Assembly: GCA_946406115.1 (NCBI GenBank)
Contig: OX291553.1
Location: 5,213,001 to 5,277,000, forward strand
DNA: 64,000 bases
Direction: 5' to 3'
Source: Apoda limacodes
Lineage: Eukaryota > Arthropoda > Insecta > Lepidoptera > Limacodidae
Made by a program: the position numbers and the translations under genes. Below, piece by piece: positions 1-12,436 of the stretch (position 1 is its first letter; each line of letters begins with the position of its first letter). The notes beneath the pieces were generated by a model. It was given only the letters and a program-made list of their open reading frames with translations, was not told the origin of the DNA and did not search any database.

Positions 1-692
1 GTAGGCTTGTTTGCCACCTTAGTGGTATAAAAATAAATAAATAAGTTTTCATCGAACAAACAGAAAATTACAAAGATATACGCTTCAGCTTCTTACGTCT
101 TAGACCTCACTCGCTTGGTTCGCTCAGTCGGTCATAAAAATTTTGCTATTTTCATAAAAAATTAAAATAGCAAACTCTCCAGTTTCTTTCTTCTCTCTAA
201 TTTTCTCTTTGATTTCGCAGTAGTAGTATTTTTATATCCTTATTTTTACACTATCTACAGACTTTTATTAATTTTCTTTTAACCCTAAAATACCTAACTA
301 CCTACTTTTTTATATAAACCTAAAAACTAATCACGTATCACGAGCAAACGGCTACACTGATTTAAATGAAGATATATATTTATCAGGTTATTCTTAATTT
401 TCACGTTTTTTGCGCCTGCTGGTATGGCTAGTACAACCCATCCCCCGAAAACTTGCAATCCAATTCACTTACAAATTTCCCAGGGGATTTTAGCAGGGGA
501 CCTTGTGGACCAAGGCCACTGAGGTCATAAAAAAATGTGATTAAAATTGTGTTTAGCATGGATAAATAACTAAAAGATACACCATTAAAATTTATTGACA
601 ATTGAAATAACAATGAACATTAGATATACAATAAAAATTAAAATACAACTGAAATCATTTTATAAAAAGAATATCTCCTCCAGTGTACCACC
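1..692. other. AT-rich non-coding, 3' flank of LINE
   Basis: No gene is seen here. The part next to position 692 lies directly after the stop codon of the minus-strand retroelement and is probably its 3' untranslated region. The rest is AT-rich sequence that I cannot assign. Confidence 0.4.
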
Positions 693-1736
693 CTATGGCA
701 TGGTGCCCATAATACTGGCGGCATTACCTCGCTGGATTGCTATGCTAAGCCTTTGAGCAAGGTAAAGACCAGCCCTAAAGTCACCAGAACCCAGCACGAG
801 CCTTTTAGATAGATCCTTAAGAAAGGTTTTGGTATCAGAAGACCATGGGCCTAAAGACTCTACAGCAAGCGCTACAAGATGGTAATTATTTTTAATAAGG
901 TCTGAATGTTTTCGGCGCTTGCGTAATTGTGCGAGTTCAGCCACGGCGCCAGCTTTAGTAGACGCACTCTGAACGTAAGAAGGTGCTAAAGTGTCTGAAC
1001 AGGTAGCATCCCATACCAAAGTGCGGCCGAGACACCACAGTACCAGGGTTGCACCATCAGGTTTCTTGCCATCATCTCTAAACATACCACATGGTTCTAA
1101 AATTGATGGTATGGAGGCGGTGGCAAGAGAACTGCGGATAAGATCGTTTATGGTACTGTGACGATAAAATCGACCTGCACTCTTTCAGCAAGAGAGCCCA
1201 TGGTGACCTAGTTCATCTACCAACTGTCCACATGGGCAGGTATGGATCTGACATATTTTTATACCAAGTCTTAAACAAACTGAAATACGTAAAGTATTAT
1301 CATCTAGAAGGGTGCTCAAATTACAGGATGGTAGAGCATACAACCAGTGTCCCGACTCTTTTTCAGAGACTGCCAACAAACGGGCGCGTTCTGACAAATT
1401 CGTAAAACCTTGTATTAGAGAGTCAGGCAGATTTTATTAAAGCAAGTCCCATGAATTTTGTTTATCTAAATTTGTAGGAACAAGAACACCTGGACAATTA
1501 TTACTCCAAGCCATTCTCGCCACATCAAGGTTTGCCACTTTATCACTAGAAAAATGCGGTTTGTTTAAAATACGACTAATGAGAGGAAGAGCTCCATGGG
1601 CAGACGACAGGAAGGTTGGAAGTGCTAAACTGGAGACTGTACGAATGCCAATACCGCCATACCTAACAGGGAGAGTTATTCAATTACACTGTACACAAGT
1701 TTGTTTCTGTATATCATACTCGTTGGTATAAGACAT
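693..1736 (-). pseudogene. LINE C-terminus with restriction-like endonuclease
   Basis: One reading frame runs almost the whole way, broken by only four stop codons (one TGA near 1683, two adjacent stops near 1437, one TGA near 1180). It starts with the end of a reverse transcriptase (RYGGIGIR at about 1670), continues to a cysteine/histidine motif C-x1-C-x8-H-x4-C (around 1190-1240), and then a block with KPD followed 15 residues later by an aspartate in LVWD (about 1010-1060). This order, a CCHC knuckle followed by R/K-P-D and D/E, is the signature of the restriction-like endonuclease that lies C-terminal to the reverse transcriptase in R2/NeSL-type LINEs. It would nick the target site for target-primed reverse transcription. 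The frame ends in IQRGNAASIMGTMP and a stop. The 5' two thirds of the element is missing. I am confident it is retroelement-derived, less so about the clade. Confidence 0.75.
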
Positions 1737-2139
1737 TGAACAAGAAAGAACACGTTCGTGGGTATTCGCGACGTTAGCACCCAATGCATGTTACAACAAG
1801 CACACCATGAGCGTAAATCAAATCGAACAAAGCTAACTGTGAAACGTCTATGGTTGATAAATAGTCACCGCGTACTTCTTGATATTACAACTTGCTTTCA
1901 CTGGGCAAAAACCTTGTTGACCAGATCAGATAACAATAATTATCTAAAATCTAGCTAAAAATACGATAACAATCTATATTCAACGTTTAGATAATCCTCA
2001 TTTAGTATTTATACACATCTGTTTTAACCTTTTAACCCTTATATACTTATATTGCAAAATAACATGATGGAATCGGGAAAACAAAAACACTAGATGCAAT
2101 TTAAGATACTTATAATTTTCGTTTAATTTATTATGCAGA
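1737..2139. other. Unassigned AT-rich stretch
   Basis: Upstream end of the retroelement remnant. Beyond about 1760 no coding similarity is seen. Confidence 0.3.
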
Positions 2140-2428
2140 TTACAATGTTATTACATTAATATTGTAACGAATACAAATAACGAGTTTATATATAATAACA
2201 TATTTGGTGGAATCTAATAGTGCTGAAATGTTATAAACAAACATGTATTTATTTTCCAAAAATCAGAATTTAGTTTATTACAATGTTATTACATATAAAT
2301 AATTAAAATTGTAACGAATACAACTAACTAGTATATATATATAATAATATATTAATGGAATATAATAGTGTTAATATGTTTTTAACAAACGTGTCAGATT
2401 TATTTTCCAAAAATAAGAACTTAGTTTA
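2140..2428. repeat. Two-unit tandem repeat, about 138 bp
   Basis: The block starting ttacaatgttattacat at 2140 recurs at 2278, and both units continue through tattgtaacgaatacaa-type sequence, an ATAT tract, and attttccaaaaat with aacttagttta at the end. The second unit differs by scattered substitutions and small indels, so the duplication is not recent. No coding potential. Confidence 0.8.
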
Positions 2429-3059
2429 TAGGCTCTTGTAAAATAAAAAAAAAACAGTAAAACTGAAGGCACTTGTGTGGTAATTGTCATTAAGTGCGTA
2501 ATGGACGCTATAAAGATGCTGAAAACGGTGCAGTAAAGGCAAGTTATGAGCAAGTGTGTTAAAAAATATGTAGTGTTTAATCTTGTAAAGATTGAATGAT
2601 GGTTAAAAAAGAAAATGTGGTTTTCAATATCTGTAACAAACGATATTTCATTATTAAATCTAATTTGAACTCTCAAAATTATTAAAATTAAATAAAGAAA
2701 AAATTATGCCATGATATCTTTGTTTCTTATGTTCGGAAAAAAGAGGTATTTTTTTTTATGTTGTTTGGTAATCAGTTATACTAAATGCCATGTTCACTAA
2801 ATACTGAATACTGTCTGAGTTCCTATCATATAAACGGAACTATAGCTTTCATCATTTAAATTACCGAGCGGCTAATTCGTCGGCTCATGTGCCGAAGCCT
2901 CTTTGACTACTCTTCGGGATTAGGTCCTGCGATTACACACACAAAAAAAAATAAAGAAACAAAATCTTTCATCAATCACTTTCTTTGTGTATCTTAAGTA
3001 GCGTATAATTTCTGCTAATATATGATAAATGTAATGTAAGCGTTTTGTATAAACTTTAC
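2429..3059. other. Expected site of last odorant receptor exon, not found
   Basis: The intron that begins at 3059 (GTAAAG on the minus strand) should lead to a short last exon below this point. I could not find a convincing one. The sequence is AT-rich, with a GC-richer patch near 2870-2935 that may be a repeat fragment. Confidence 0.3.
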
Positions 3060-3215
3060 CGAAGCCATAGTCTGAACGCCAACGGGAATGGAGCCCATAG
3101 CATTGACCCTTATAGGATTCTGAACTTTGTTAAGCATGATCAAAACAATTCGCCTGTTACTTGTGTTCATACATTCCCAAGGAAGTTGGTAAACCGAATC
3201 ACACAATTTTTCGCT
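3060..3215 (-). CDS. Odorant receptor, penultimate C-terminal exon
   Basis: A 156-bp exon (52 codons, phase 0 at both ends), with acceptor TTATTTGCAG before 3215 and donor GTAAAG after 3060. The peptide starts SEKLCDSVYQLPWECM, then has SNRR, a KVQNPI motif and VGVQTMAS at the end. This is the pattern of the last intracellular loop and the start of TM7 in insect odorant receptors (7tm_6), which form ligand-gated cation channels with the co-receptor Orco in sensory neuron membranes. It reads on in phase from the TM6 exon at 12532-12437, with a 9.2-kb intron filled by LINE remnants between them. No stop or frameshift is present, so selection may still act on it. The following short exon was not identified. 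Confidence 0.85.
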
Positions 3216-4170
3216 CTGCAAATAAGACAATATAAATGTAACAGGTGAAAGATTCTATATTTCGTTAATTATGTATTTTAATGTAGAAGTGTTTGTTTTT
3301 GTTATAAAAAATAGATTCATTAGACGTCTAAAGATGCTTTTATTTTGTTTCCGATTTTTTTTAAGAGAAAAAAAATTTTATTTATTTATTTTTGTTTTTT
3401 TTTTAATTCCTCATTTTAAACTTGTATTTCTAATTTTGCAACATTTTTTAAACAAATAACCCTTTATGCAATTTTATTTTTAATATATTACAGGTAACTT
3501 AGGTAAGGACGATAAGTTACTAATATTAACGAATATTTTTTTGTTTTGAAAATTGAGTTAGGTTAGGAATTTCTACCACCCGCTATGCCCTGCCTACTTC
3601 GGCATTGTCTGCGAAAAATAGTTAAATAACGGACTTGTTGACCATGTCGGTAAAAGATCAAGTGTCAGTGTAAGCTTCGGTGGGATTTCGGCATCAAATA
3701 AACCACTTATAACATAATTTTATGTCACAAATTTAAATAGTTTTACTAAGATGTAATTCTTATGTATTTAAATTTATTGAATTTTATCCGGAATCATCAA
3801 AAAGTAGTTTATTTCATTATAAGTCTGATTGCGAAGAATTGTAAAATTTTAAACGACTTATGAAAAAAAAAATTGTAGAAAAACTGTTCATGACGTTGAG
3901 TTTGGCATTTTTTTATACGTCAGCTTCAGTTATAGCAATTTCAGTCAATAAAGTCTAATTTTGTATATTGTAACCTATTCATAGGTACTTTTACATAGAC
4001 CTTGCTTGTAGATAGACAAGCCGGCGGCTGCTTGTAGCGCAGTAAACACGCGGACGGTTGTCGCTATCGCAGTCACGCGAACCGGAAGCTCAAGTGGATA
4101 AAGTACAGTAAAGATATACCTATTTTTAAATCAAGTAGTACTACTGAACTGCCTCACTATAGACCAGTTT
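3216..4170. other. Intron sequence, no element recognised
   Basis: This lies inside the last large intron of the odorant receptor. It is AT-rich with a short GC-rich patch at about 4015-4100. No reading frame or repeat that I recognise. Confidence 0.3.
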
Positions 4171-4174
4171 CTAT

Positions 4175-4325
4175 AGTACTTTTTTTTGGTACAGTTTTTA
4201 AAAAACTTATCTTAAAAAATTGAATATTCACTTTAGTTCACTGCTCACTTGAAAACAGTTTGGATTTACAAGGGGTCGCTCAACAACCGATGCAGGTGTT
4301 GAACTTATCCAGCACATATTTAATA
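4175..4325 (+). pseudogene. LINE reverse transcriptase scrap
   Basis: The plus strand reads HYRPVS followed, after frame changes, by a region matching the LINE motif 'QFGFxxGxSTTDAGVELI'. The same motif, also decayed, occurs at 16985-17080, and both copies share the string caacaaccgatgc followed by ggtgttgaacttatccagcac. It is a fragment of the same CR1/jockey-like family as the copy at 16.9 kb, here truncated on both sides. Confidence 0.55.
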
Positions 4326-4879
4326 GGTTTAGATATATTTATTTCCCAAACGATTACAAATCACTTAGCAAGCAATAAACATTATCCGTGAACTAATTAC
4401 ATTGCAACTCTGCAACCGTTTGGAGAAGCTATCATAAGGCTGAGTGTAGCTTGAGAATGAATCATCTTAATCACTCGTGTTTGGTGTAACATTTAATTTT
4501 TTTTAGAAGATTGCTAGTGACTTAGCTTCTGTTATTGTCTTGAATAATGAATTATACATTTATGCTTCTACGTATACAACAGTTTTCTTTCTATAATAGG
4601 TTCTTCGTGGTCGAGTGTAGATGTGATATTTCCTTCGTGGTAGTAGTTAAAACGTATTTTTATTGTTCACTCTCATAGATATCTCTGTTTGAATTTTTTT
4701 TATTGAGTACTAGCTTTTCACCGGCGGCTTTGCTTGCATGTACTTTAGGTTTTGTTCAGTTTTTTTAATAAACTGAAACGATGTAAGAAGATGAAATGAA
4801 ACCGTATTCTAAATTTTTAATTGTCAACCATAGCGATTGGAGCTGGGCGATGATGGCAGTCATAAAAAAATTGCTTTAC

Positions 4880-7500
4880 TTTCTTTTTATCTTAGGAGTT
4901 GAATTTTGGAAAACCTTTACATAAACAAATGTATCACATCATTCCCTATATAATTTTTGTAAACTTCGCATCCACACGCTGTTAACGCACTTTTGGGTTG
5001 ATTTTCAAAACATCTTTTTTTTACGCTGCCTACAATCTACCCGTGCTACAAATACCAAATTTATATTTATAGCAACTTCGTGACGATGAGTCAGTATTAT
5101 GTTTTTTTTTTTGCACACAAACTATGCCACCTAATTTCTCCGCTTTGGACATGTCCCTTCTTCACTTCAGGATTCAATTTTAAAAACCCCGAAAGACAGG
5201 TTTAATTTATTGTGTCGGATAGCATTCATACTGAATTACAAGTAAATTTCAACAAAATTGGTTCGGTAGTAAGTACCGCACGAGCAAATTCTCTTGGGAA
5301 TAATTTTTCGTCTTTAAAAAAACAAAAACAAACCGATTTTGCTCAACCTTTTTTCAGATCTAAGTCATGACGTGGTGTAGCGATTGATATGGTCATAAGA
5401 CAACTTTGTTTCATAGGTTCTTGAGATATCGAGGAGCAAAAAAAAGCTAACACGCACACACACACAGATAACTAACTTGAGCCCTATAGCCCTATACAGA
5501 AGTTAATAAACATGAAATAATTACTATGTTTGCCAAACTCTTAGAGGTTCAAGGTTTTAGTGTCCACGAAGTACATTAAGTTTCACCAATTAAGTTAAAG
5601 AACATGTACACCCAGCTTTGAGTAAACATCACGATAAATATCATTTCCCAATAAAATTTGCTACACCTTTTCTTCCTAAATTGGCTGAATTTTTAGAAAT
5701 TCCACAATACATGGTTTTTTAACTGTCTCGAAAAGCATATTTACCCAAATTTCAAGTAAATTGACAATTGAAATATATTATGCTAGACAAACTATCTAAT
5801 TTCCTTTTCCCCGTAGGAGTTAAATTTAAAGAAACAACAAAACATCTACGTGTTTTACTATGATTTTGTGATAAAAGCATAAATATTGAGATACAATTAA
5901 ATTTGACTATAAAATATTATGTACATCACACAGTAGAGTGTGTCATTACCTTTCTTCCGGTAAGGGTTAAATTTTAAAAAACGCAGAAATACGTTAATCT
6001 TAATACTGAGCTTAAAGACAATTTATCTAGAAGTAATTATTTTCTTTACAAATTTTGATACCCTTTTTTCACCTTCTCAATTTTGAAAATCTTGACAGAA
6101 AATGTTTTAAAATTTGTGTAAGAGAACATCAATACAAAGTCCAAAATAAATTTTAATAAATGTTATTTCTTCCACACATTTTGGTACCCTTTTTAACTTG
6201 TGTTGAAGACTTTTAATTGTGTAAGAGAACATTAATACTAAAGTTTGACTACTAACATGGTATTTCTCAAATTACAAAGATACCTTATCAGCCCTTCTTC
6301 CCATTAATGGTTAAATTTTTAAAAACTTCAATAGATATCGTTTATTAATTGTAAAGAATATTATATAAAGTTTCAAGTAAATTAAGTAAACATTATTCAA
6401 AAACAAGCATTGTCATCCCCTTTTTTTCCCTTCGGGGCTGGATGTTTTAAATATCCTGTAACACATATTACACTTATTGTTTTACTGAGCAATTATACCA
6501 AGTTTGAAGTAAATTTGACCATAGAATTATTATTTGCCCTGAATGTTGTTCACCGTTTTCACCCCTTTGAGGATTGCATTTCGGAAAATCCGTTTTTGTT
6601 ATTTTCTCCATACACATATCCGTTTTAAATTTTAGGCCTCAGCTGTTTCAGCTAGATGGTGATGAGTCATTTGAGACATTGCTTTTACGGAAACGTGAAA
6701 CACGTCATTTTAAATTTTCAACCAAAAGGTTAAATACCGATGGATTTTCAACCTCCAACCCCTTTATCGCTTCCTAGGAAATGATTTTTAAAAAATGTGT
6801 TTTTTTAGTTTTAAAAATAAAATATTTTCATAAAAACTTCCAACCACTATTTCACCTCCCCAGGGGTTAAATTTTGAAAAACTCTTCTTAAAAAACGCCT
6901 CTTGTATAAAACCAACTCTTTATAATACAAATTTTGCTGACCCCTTTGTCCTCTTTAGGGTCTGATTATTGAAGAAAATTGAAATACATGTGTCATTTAC
7001 TGTGTTAAAAAATATGTGTACCGAGCTATAACTGAATTTAACATCAAAAATATAACTTTTCATAAAAACTTTACCAGCCCCCTTTCTTTTTTAGGGTCTG
7101 AGTTTTGTAAAAAACTGAAATACTTATTTCATTTATAGCGTTGAAGACCATGTATTCTCAGTTATAAGTAATTTTGACATTAAAAATAAATATTTCTCAT
7201 ACAAGCTTAGCCACCCCTTAAGAATGAATTTAAAAAAATGCTGAAATGTGAGTTCTGTTATCTGCATTAAAAAGGATTCATACCTTATTTCAAAGTAATT
7301 TGCTAATAACCATATTATTTCCCATACAAACTTTGCCACGCTTTTTAACCCACTTAGGGGTTGAAATCGGAACATCCTGCAACACGTCATTCTTTACTTG
7401 CTACCTGATATATATATACAATTTTTTATGGCTTTACTTGTAAAAATAACCGTATTCCAATACAAAGTTGCATCTCCTATTTTACCCCTTGTGGGATGAT
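4880..7500. repeat. Old array of about 110-145 bp units
   Basis: A recurring unit has a pyrimidine-rich part (cccctttttcaccc-like), then aggggttgaattttgaaaaa-like, then ctgaaatac...tcattta-like, then a part resembling aagtttcaagtaaattgac. Anchors of the ggttgaatttt type lie near 4903, 5817, 5960, 6080, 6300, 6430, 6570, 6850, 6950, 7085, 7215, 7350 and 7487. In the best-kept part (6950-7487) the spacing is 130-137 bp. Units are strongly diverged. I know similar 'aggggttgaattttcaaaaa' sequence as interspersed repeat in Lepidoptera, but I cannot name the element. The reading frames inside are by-products of the repeat. Confidence 0.65.
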
Positions 7501-7979
7501 AAATTTTCTATCTTGGTATATATTTCTTGTAAGTATTGGGTAATAATGATAAAATAAGACCTTACATCAATAAGGTAGTCAATATGAGGTTTTACAAGAC
7601 TGTTATATTTTGTGTACCTTAAATTTAATGGAAAACATCTGACCATCGTCCTAAGTGATCCTCTGAGGGATAATATTTTAGTTAGAGTTTTTCGTAGATG
7701 CCATGTTAGTTGTTTGTCTAATATAAGACCTAAATAATTAACTGTTTTTAACTTCATTAAGTGTTTCATTGTTTATGGTTAATGAACTGTGGTCGACAAC
7801 TTTTTTAGTTTTTGCTGTAAAAAAATATTTATTCTGTTTTTGACGAATTTGTAGTAAAAAAATTACTATGAAACCGACTCTCTACCAATAAAAGGTCAGT
7901 TTCTGCTTCTTTGATGGTTTTGATGGTCTATGGTCTTGACGGAATTGCCGAAATAAAATATACATGTGTCATCGGCGTA
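7501..7979 (-). pseudogene. LINE thumb-region scrap
   Basis: A 95-residue minus-strand frame contains NYLGLILDKQLTW followed by RGSLRTMVRCFPLNLRYTKYNSLVKPHIDY. This matches the part of LINE reverse transcriptases just after the catalytic site ('LGvxlDxxLtW... yxslvxphidY'). It is a short, isolated remnant. Confidence 0.5.
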
Positions 7980-10085
7980 TTCTTTATTCCATTGTTAAAA
8001 AATAACAATGCACAATAAGGCAGCCTTATCGCTAACAAGCGATCTCTACCATACAACCTTTGGGTAAAGTAATATTAACAGAAAGAGGCAGGTGATACAT
8101 AAATGATCATACGTAAAATTATAAGAAAGAATAAAGAATATTACAATATATGTTTGAATAACCAATATTTGGTCAAAATTAAGGAAAGTTAGGAAGCAGT
8201 ACGTAAGTAATAAGATTTTAATGAATTCTTGAAAACAGGCAGTGACCGTATTTGCCTTATATTTATCGGCAGAGAGTTCTATAGACTAAAGACTTCTACA
8301 GCAAAAGAACGAGTGTAAAAATTAGTACTGTGTTCAGGTGTTTTATGAACACTGGTAGACGAGCAAAGAGATAGACAAGGCGAGCTGATAAAATGAAACC
8401 GCTCCTTTAGATAACATGGTGTAGATGGATTGAATAACATGTTATAGAGGAGTGAAAGAATATTTACATTCCGGCGAAGTCGGATTGGAAGCCACTTGAG
8501 TTGTAAACGAAATTCTGAAACATGGTCATATTTTCGAAGCTCAAAACATGAAGCGAATGACAAGATCTTGTAGACGCTCAAGTTTATTGAGTTGTTCGAT
8601 ATATTCAATTAAATGTAGAAGTAAAGACTGAGCAAGCACAATTTTGGTTGACACAGGTAAAAGATTTCGTAATCTTTTCAAGGTCCCGACCGAAGCCAAG
8701 ATATCCATATCCATTATCCAAGATAACGTGCGGTTAATACAAATACCAAGATTTTTTATTGTGTACTAACCGGGATAATGATACCATTGAATATGGAGGA
8801 AAATCAGTCCAATTTATCTCCGAACTTAGTTTTGGCTACAAATAATTATGGTCTGCGACTTGAAAGGATTAAGCCGAAAACCATAATATTCACACCATAC
8901 AACTATTTTATCATGGTCAGAGTTAATAAATTGAATTGTTGTAACGATATTTTCTATTGGCCTTTATACACAGATCTGGAGATAGTCTGCAATATATGGT
9001 AGAGAGAAGATAGTTTAAGAGTGAGAGTATTAACAAAAACTGCAAACAGGCCACCTTGAGCTACGCCGGCAGTTAATGGGCACCAGTTCGAGAAAGATTC
9101 CTCTACCCGAATGCACTGTCAGCGGCCACCCCAGTAACTAAGAAACCAGTTAATTACTTTTGGAGATATGTAAGGAGAGCTTAGGATTTCCAACAAAATG
9201 TCTAAGTCCACTGCATTAAAAGCATTGCTAAAATCAAGAGCAGACAAAACAGTGACTTGCTGACTGTCCATACCAAAACTGATATCATCAGTAATCTTAG
9301 TGTGAGCCGTTACAGTAAAATGACCGGTTCAAAAGCCAGATTGCAAGGTAATTAATTAAACTATTTTGAATAAGAACTGTTGATTAACGAGCTGTTCAAG
9401 GATTTTAGACAGGTATGGTAATAATGAAATTGGTCGATAATTTTGGATTTTATATTGTTGGATTGAATTTTTTAGACAACGGTATGATGTAAGCATTTTT
9501 CCAAGTTTCAGAAAATATTCCAGAGGCAATGGATTAATTAATAATGTGAGTAATTATAAGAGTAATTAGGTCAATAATCGGAATAATCATAGCACGGTTT
9601 ATGTAATCACTATCAACAGTACTTGAAGATATAAACATAATACTCTTCTTAACATTACAATCAGTAAACTGACAGAAAGTAAAAAGATGGAAGTCAGGAG
9701 TTAAGTTCATTGAACGATTTTGCAGCGTAATCGCTTTTTTACTGCTAGTCATAGCAGGTACAGAAGTGAAATTTTGATTGAGTAAAGTTAAGATTTTTTG
9801 AAATTGGTGAAGCCTGAGTCTAACCACCTCTTAATGACTAAAAAAATTCTATATTCCACATGGATCTCCATTTTCACCGGATTTTGTGGATATGGCGGCG
9901 TTGTGCGTCTCGACACCTCGTATTGCAGCGATTTTACAAGTTTTATACTTTTCTAAGTCGGCTTTAGTAGGGTCAGTTTTCAGCATGGCCTTAGCACGAT
10001 TTCTTATTTTTTTGAAGGGATTTAATTTTATCGTCTAGTCATGGTGATGGAAAGTGTTTCACTTTTGTTGGTCTTATTTTATTGT
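7980..10085 (-). pseudogene. Jockey-like LINE remnant, family 1 (copy 1)
   Basis: A decayed LINE, 3' end near 7980. Its 3' untranslated region contains the phrase caataaggc...gatctctacc, shared with the copy at 33.1 kb. Reading down the minus strand from the 5' side: endonuclease-RT linker (DDKIKSLQK, about 10030-10080), pre-RT region (VKKSIMFISSSTVDSDYINR, within 9534-9827), RT core fragments between 9520 and 8620 with many frame changes, and the C-terminal domain (KYDHVSEFRLQLKWLPIRLRR, 8279-8608). It reaches further 5' than the copy at 33.1-34.8 kb. It sits in an intron of the odorant receptor, in the same orientation. Confidence 0.7.
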
Positions 10086-10109
10086 GTGCTGTAACTTTCT
10101 AATTTTATA

Positions 10110-11345
10110 GAAATGAGAAATAACAATGGGCCTAAAATTTATCACTGGGGTACATCACATTTAATTTGTAGTTCACTCATACTTTGATCAATTTTCCCGA
10201 CTTGAGAACGGTTTGTGAGGTATGATTGGAACATTTGTAAAAGCATTACATTACCCTGATATTCGTATGGAAAATAGTTTTGCAAGTAATAACAAATGGC
10301 TAACAGCTAATGCTATAAGTCGCTGGTCGATATTAGTTTTAATCTCTGTAACAAGATCAATAGTGGTAGCTAGGGGGTTTGACATAGGTCTAAAACCGTA
10401 CTGCCTTTCAAAGAAAAATCATATCGCGATTAAGTAAGAGCTGAGACAATTATGTAATTTTTTTATTTTTGTTTAGAAACAACTGGAAAAACTGATACAT
10501 ACCTACTTACTTACTTACTTGTTTTATGCTTATTTTCTGATTTTAAGACTGCAGCTACTTTTGCAGTTTTTGTGTGTCTGGGAAAAAACCTATTTCTAAG
10601 CATTAATTAATACATTTTGTTAGTAGAAAATTATGATATCTCTGACACATTTTATAACTTTTGCTAGCCATCTATGCAAGTGCTTGAAATACCTTTTATC
10701 TATTATTTCTCTGATTTTATCTACAGTAGCAGGTTTCAAGTTTAAAAGCTCATTTTTGCACATTTTACTCTTCTGTAAATTGTTAGTTGTATTATTAGTG
10801 TTTTATTGTTTAGGGATTTGATCAGCTAATAGCATTCCTATGTTTGTAAAATACTCATTTAAGGCTTCACAAATATCTTTTGGATTCGTAATTAATCTTT
10901 TTCAGTAATAAAATTAGTTTCTCAGGATAGCTATTATTTTTGTGTTTATTGTTAGTTGAATCATTGATTAGTTGCCACATTTTTTTGGCCCCTACAGTCC
11001 CTAAACTGTTTTTGATAGTAAAAAAAATTCGATTCTTTAATTTTGGTATACACATAGATTTTCTAGTTCTTTAATAGCTCTGCCAATTTTTTATCATCCA
11101 GGTTAAGTTTGTGTTGCTTTCATACTTCGTTTCTTTTATAAATTTGAGATATATTTTTATTAATCCAATCCATTTTTTGGGGATTTAGGATCTTTGCTTT
11201 TGTGATTTTGTTTTCCTTTATTGCTATTTGGATAATTTCTGCTAATATTGTATACGGGTTTCCTATTGCATCGTAGTCTATATTTGGTAGTGTTTTTTGT
11301 AATTTATTGTATTTCAGAGTCTCAACGTGAGTCATTTTTATGGTT
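10110..11345 (-). pseudogene. LINE remnant, family 2 (linker and RT)
   Basis: The minus strand shows an endonuclease-RT linker (DWINKNISQIYKRNEV at 11120-11335; KKMWQLINDSTNNK at 10867-11055), then RT motifs: YGFR and TTIDLVTEIKTNID (about 10320-10400), FQSYLTNRSQV (about 10200-10240) and CDVPQ...ILGPLLFLI (about 10100-10160). Reading frames are broken repeatedly. The 3' part after the GPLLF motif is missing and the sequence passes into the family 1 LINE at about 10085. Confidence 0.65.
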
Positions 11346-11559
11346 TAACGTTTGTACTATTTCATTTCTAAATGTTTGTGATCTGATGCTTGCGATTCTA
11401 TAATAGCAAGATGAAAGTTGCGCTCCTTAAGATCTACGGAAACATAGTCTACGGTAGTTTTTGTGGTTGATGTTTCTCGGTTACAGTATTTCTTTTATAT
11501 TTTATTTAGTAAAAAGTATCCATTTTCTAAGAATGGTCTTTTATTATCCTTAGGATGAA

Positions 11560-11840
11560 ACGGGGGTCCAAAGATTGTATGTAAAAGTCCGACGCGTACA
11601 AACTCAGAATCCACCGGTCCAGCTGAAATTTCACACAACGATAGTTGAAATGACGTAGAACGATATATGATACTTTTTACCTCGATCAAGAGTTCTGAGG
11701 GTAATTATTTTTTTCGTGAGCATCCAATTAGGCTAAATTTGGCACAGTGATAGTAAAAGAGACGGAGAAGGATACAGGATATTTTTAAAACCTGATCAAG
11801 AGTATCCCCTTAATAATGTATTTTTTGCAAGTAATGGTTT
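11560..11840. repeat. Diverged tandem repeat with 'cctgatcaagag' unit
   Basis: Two blocks end in a common phrase (acctcgatcaagag near 11680 and acctgatcaagag near 11795). Each is preceded by a match to 'gctgaaatttcacacaacgatag...gacgtagaa'. The unit is roughly 105-115 bp. No coding capacity. Confidence 0.45.
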
Positions 11841-12436
11841 GTTTGTCCTTCCTTTGCGTCACAAAGTTAGGTTACTTTTCGCCCCAGGTATTATGTTATA
11901 ATTGAGCCTTTAGGTCGAAAATTAAGATTGACGTGTTTCACCGATTTTGGCAAATTATCCCTAAATGGCAAAATGGGGAATGAAAATTTGTATGAGAATA
12001 CCGATATTGTTGTAGATAAAAACGGAAACAGTCAAAAGCTGTCTATTTTTACTTTAAATCCAAGCGTTTGAAGTTGCGGGCACAATCTAGTCCGACCAAT
12101 ATAAATTTGCTGGGGAGTATATAATTTTCTTTCAATACATACTTAATGTTTTAATTATATACAAATTACCCATCCAAATATTAAATATACATTTGTTATT
12201 GTATCTGCAGGTTTATATCTAATTACAAAAGAATTGTTGACATTATTGTATTTTTAGTATAAAGAAAAATGAAATGAAATAATGTGTATAATCTACTATA
12301 TGATTTGTCATTAAAATTTAATAATTTATTTGATATATCTAATTATTTAGTAATTCATTTGTATAATCAGTGTATAGTTATATGTTTAAAACTACTTTCA
12401 GAATTCTAACTTTGGTAAGAATATTAAATTAACTAC

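Noticed and set aside
428..613. 61-residue minus-strand frame
   Set aside because: No motif, AT-driven composition, lies in the likely 3' untranslated region of the LINE remnant.
2371..2676. 101-residue minus-strand frame, considered as the last odorant receptor exon through CACCGTTTTCAG near 2525
   Set aside because: The phase-0 reading after that acceptor (HLYSVHYALNDNY..) does not resemble the expected 'ILKTSFSYF' type end of odorant receptors, and the long frame itself is low-complexity.
2868..2990. tRNA or tRNA-derived SINE near an 'attaccgagcggctaa' patch
   Set aside because: No A/B box pair or cloverleaf could be put together by eye.
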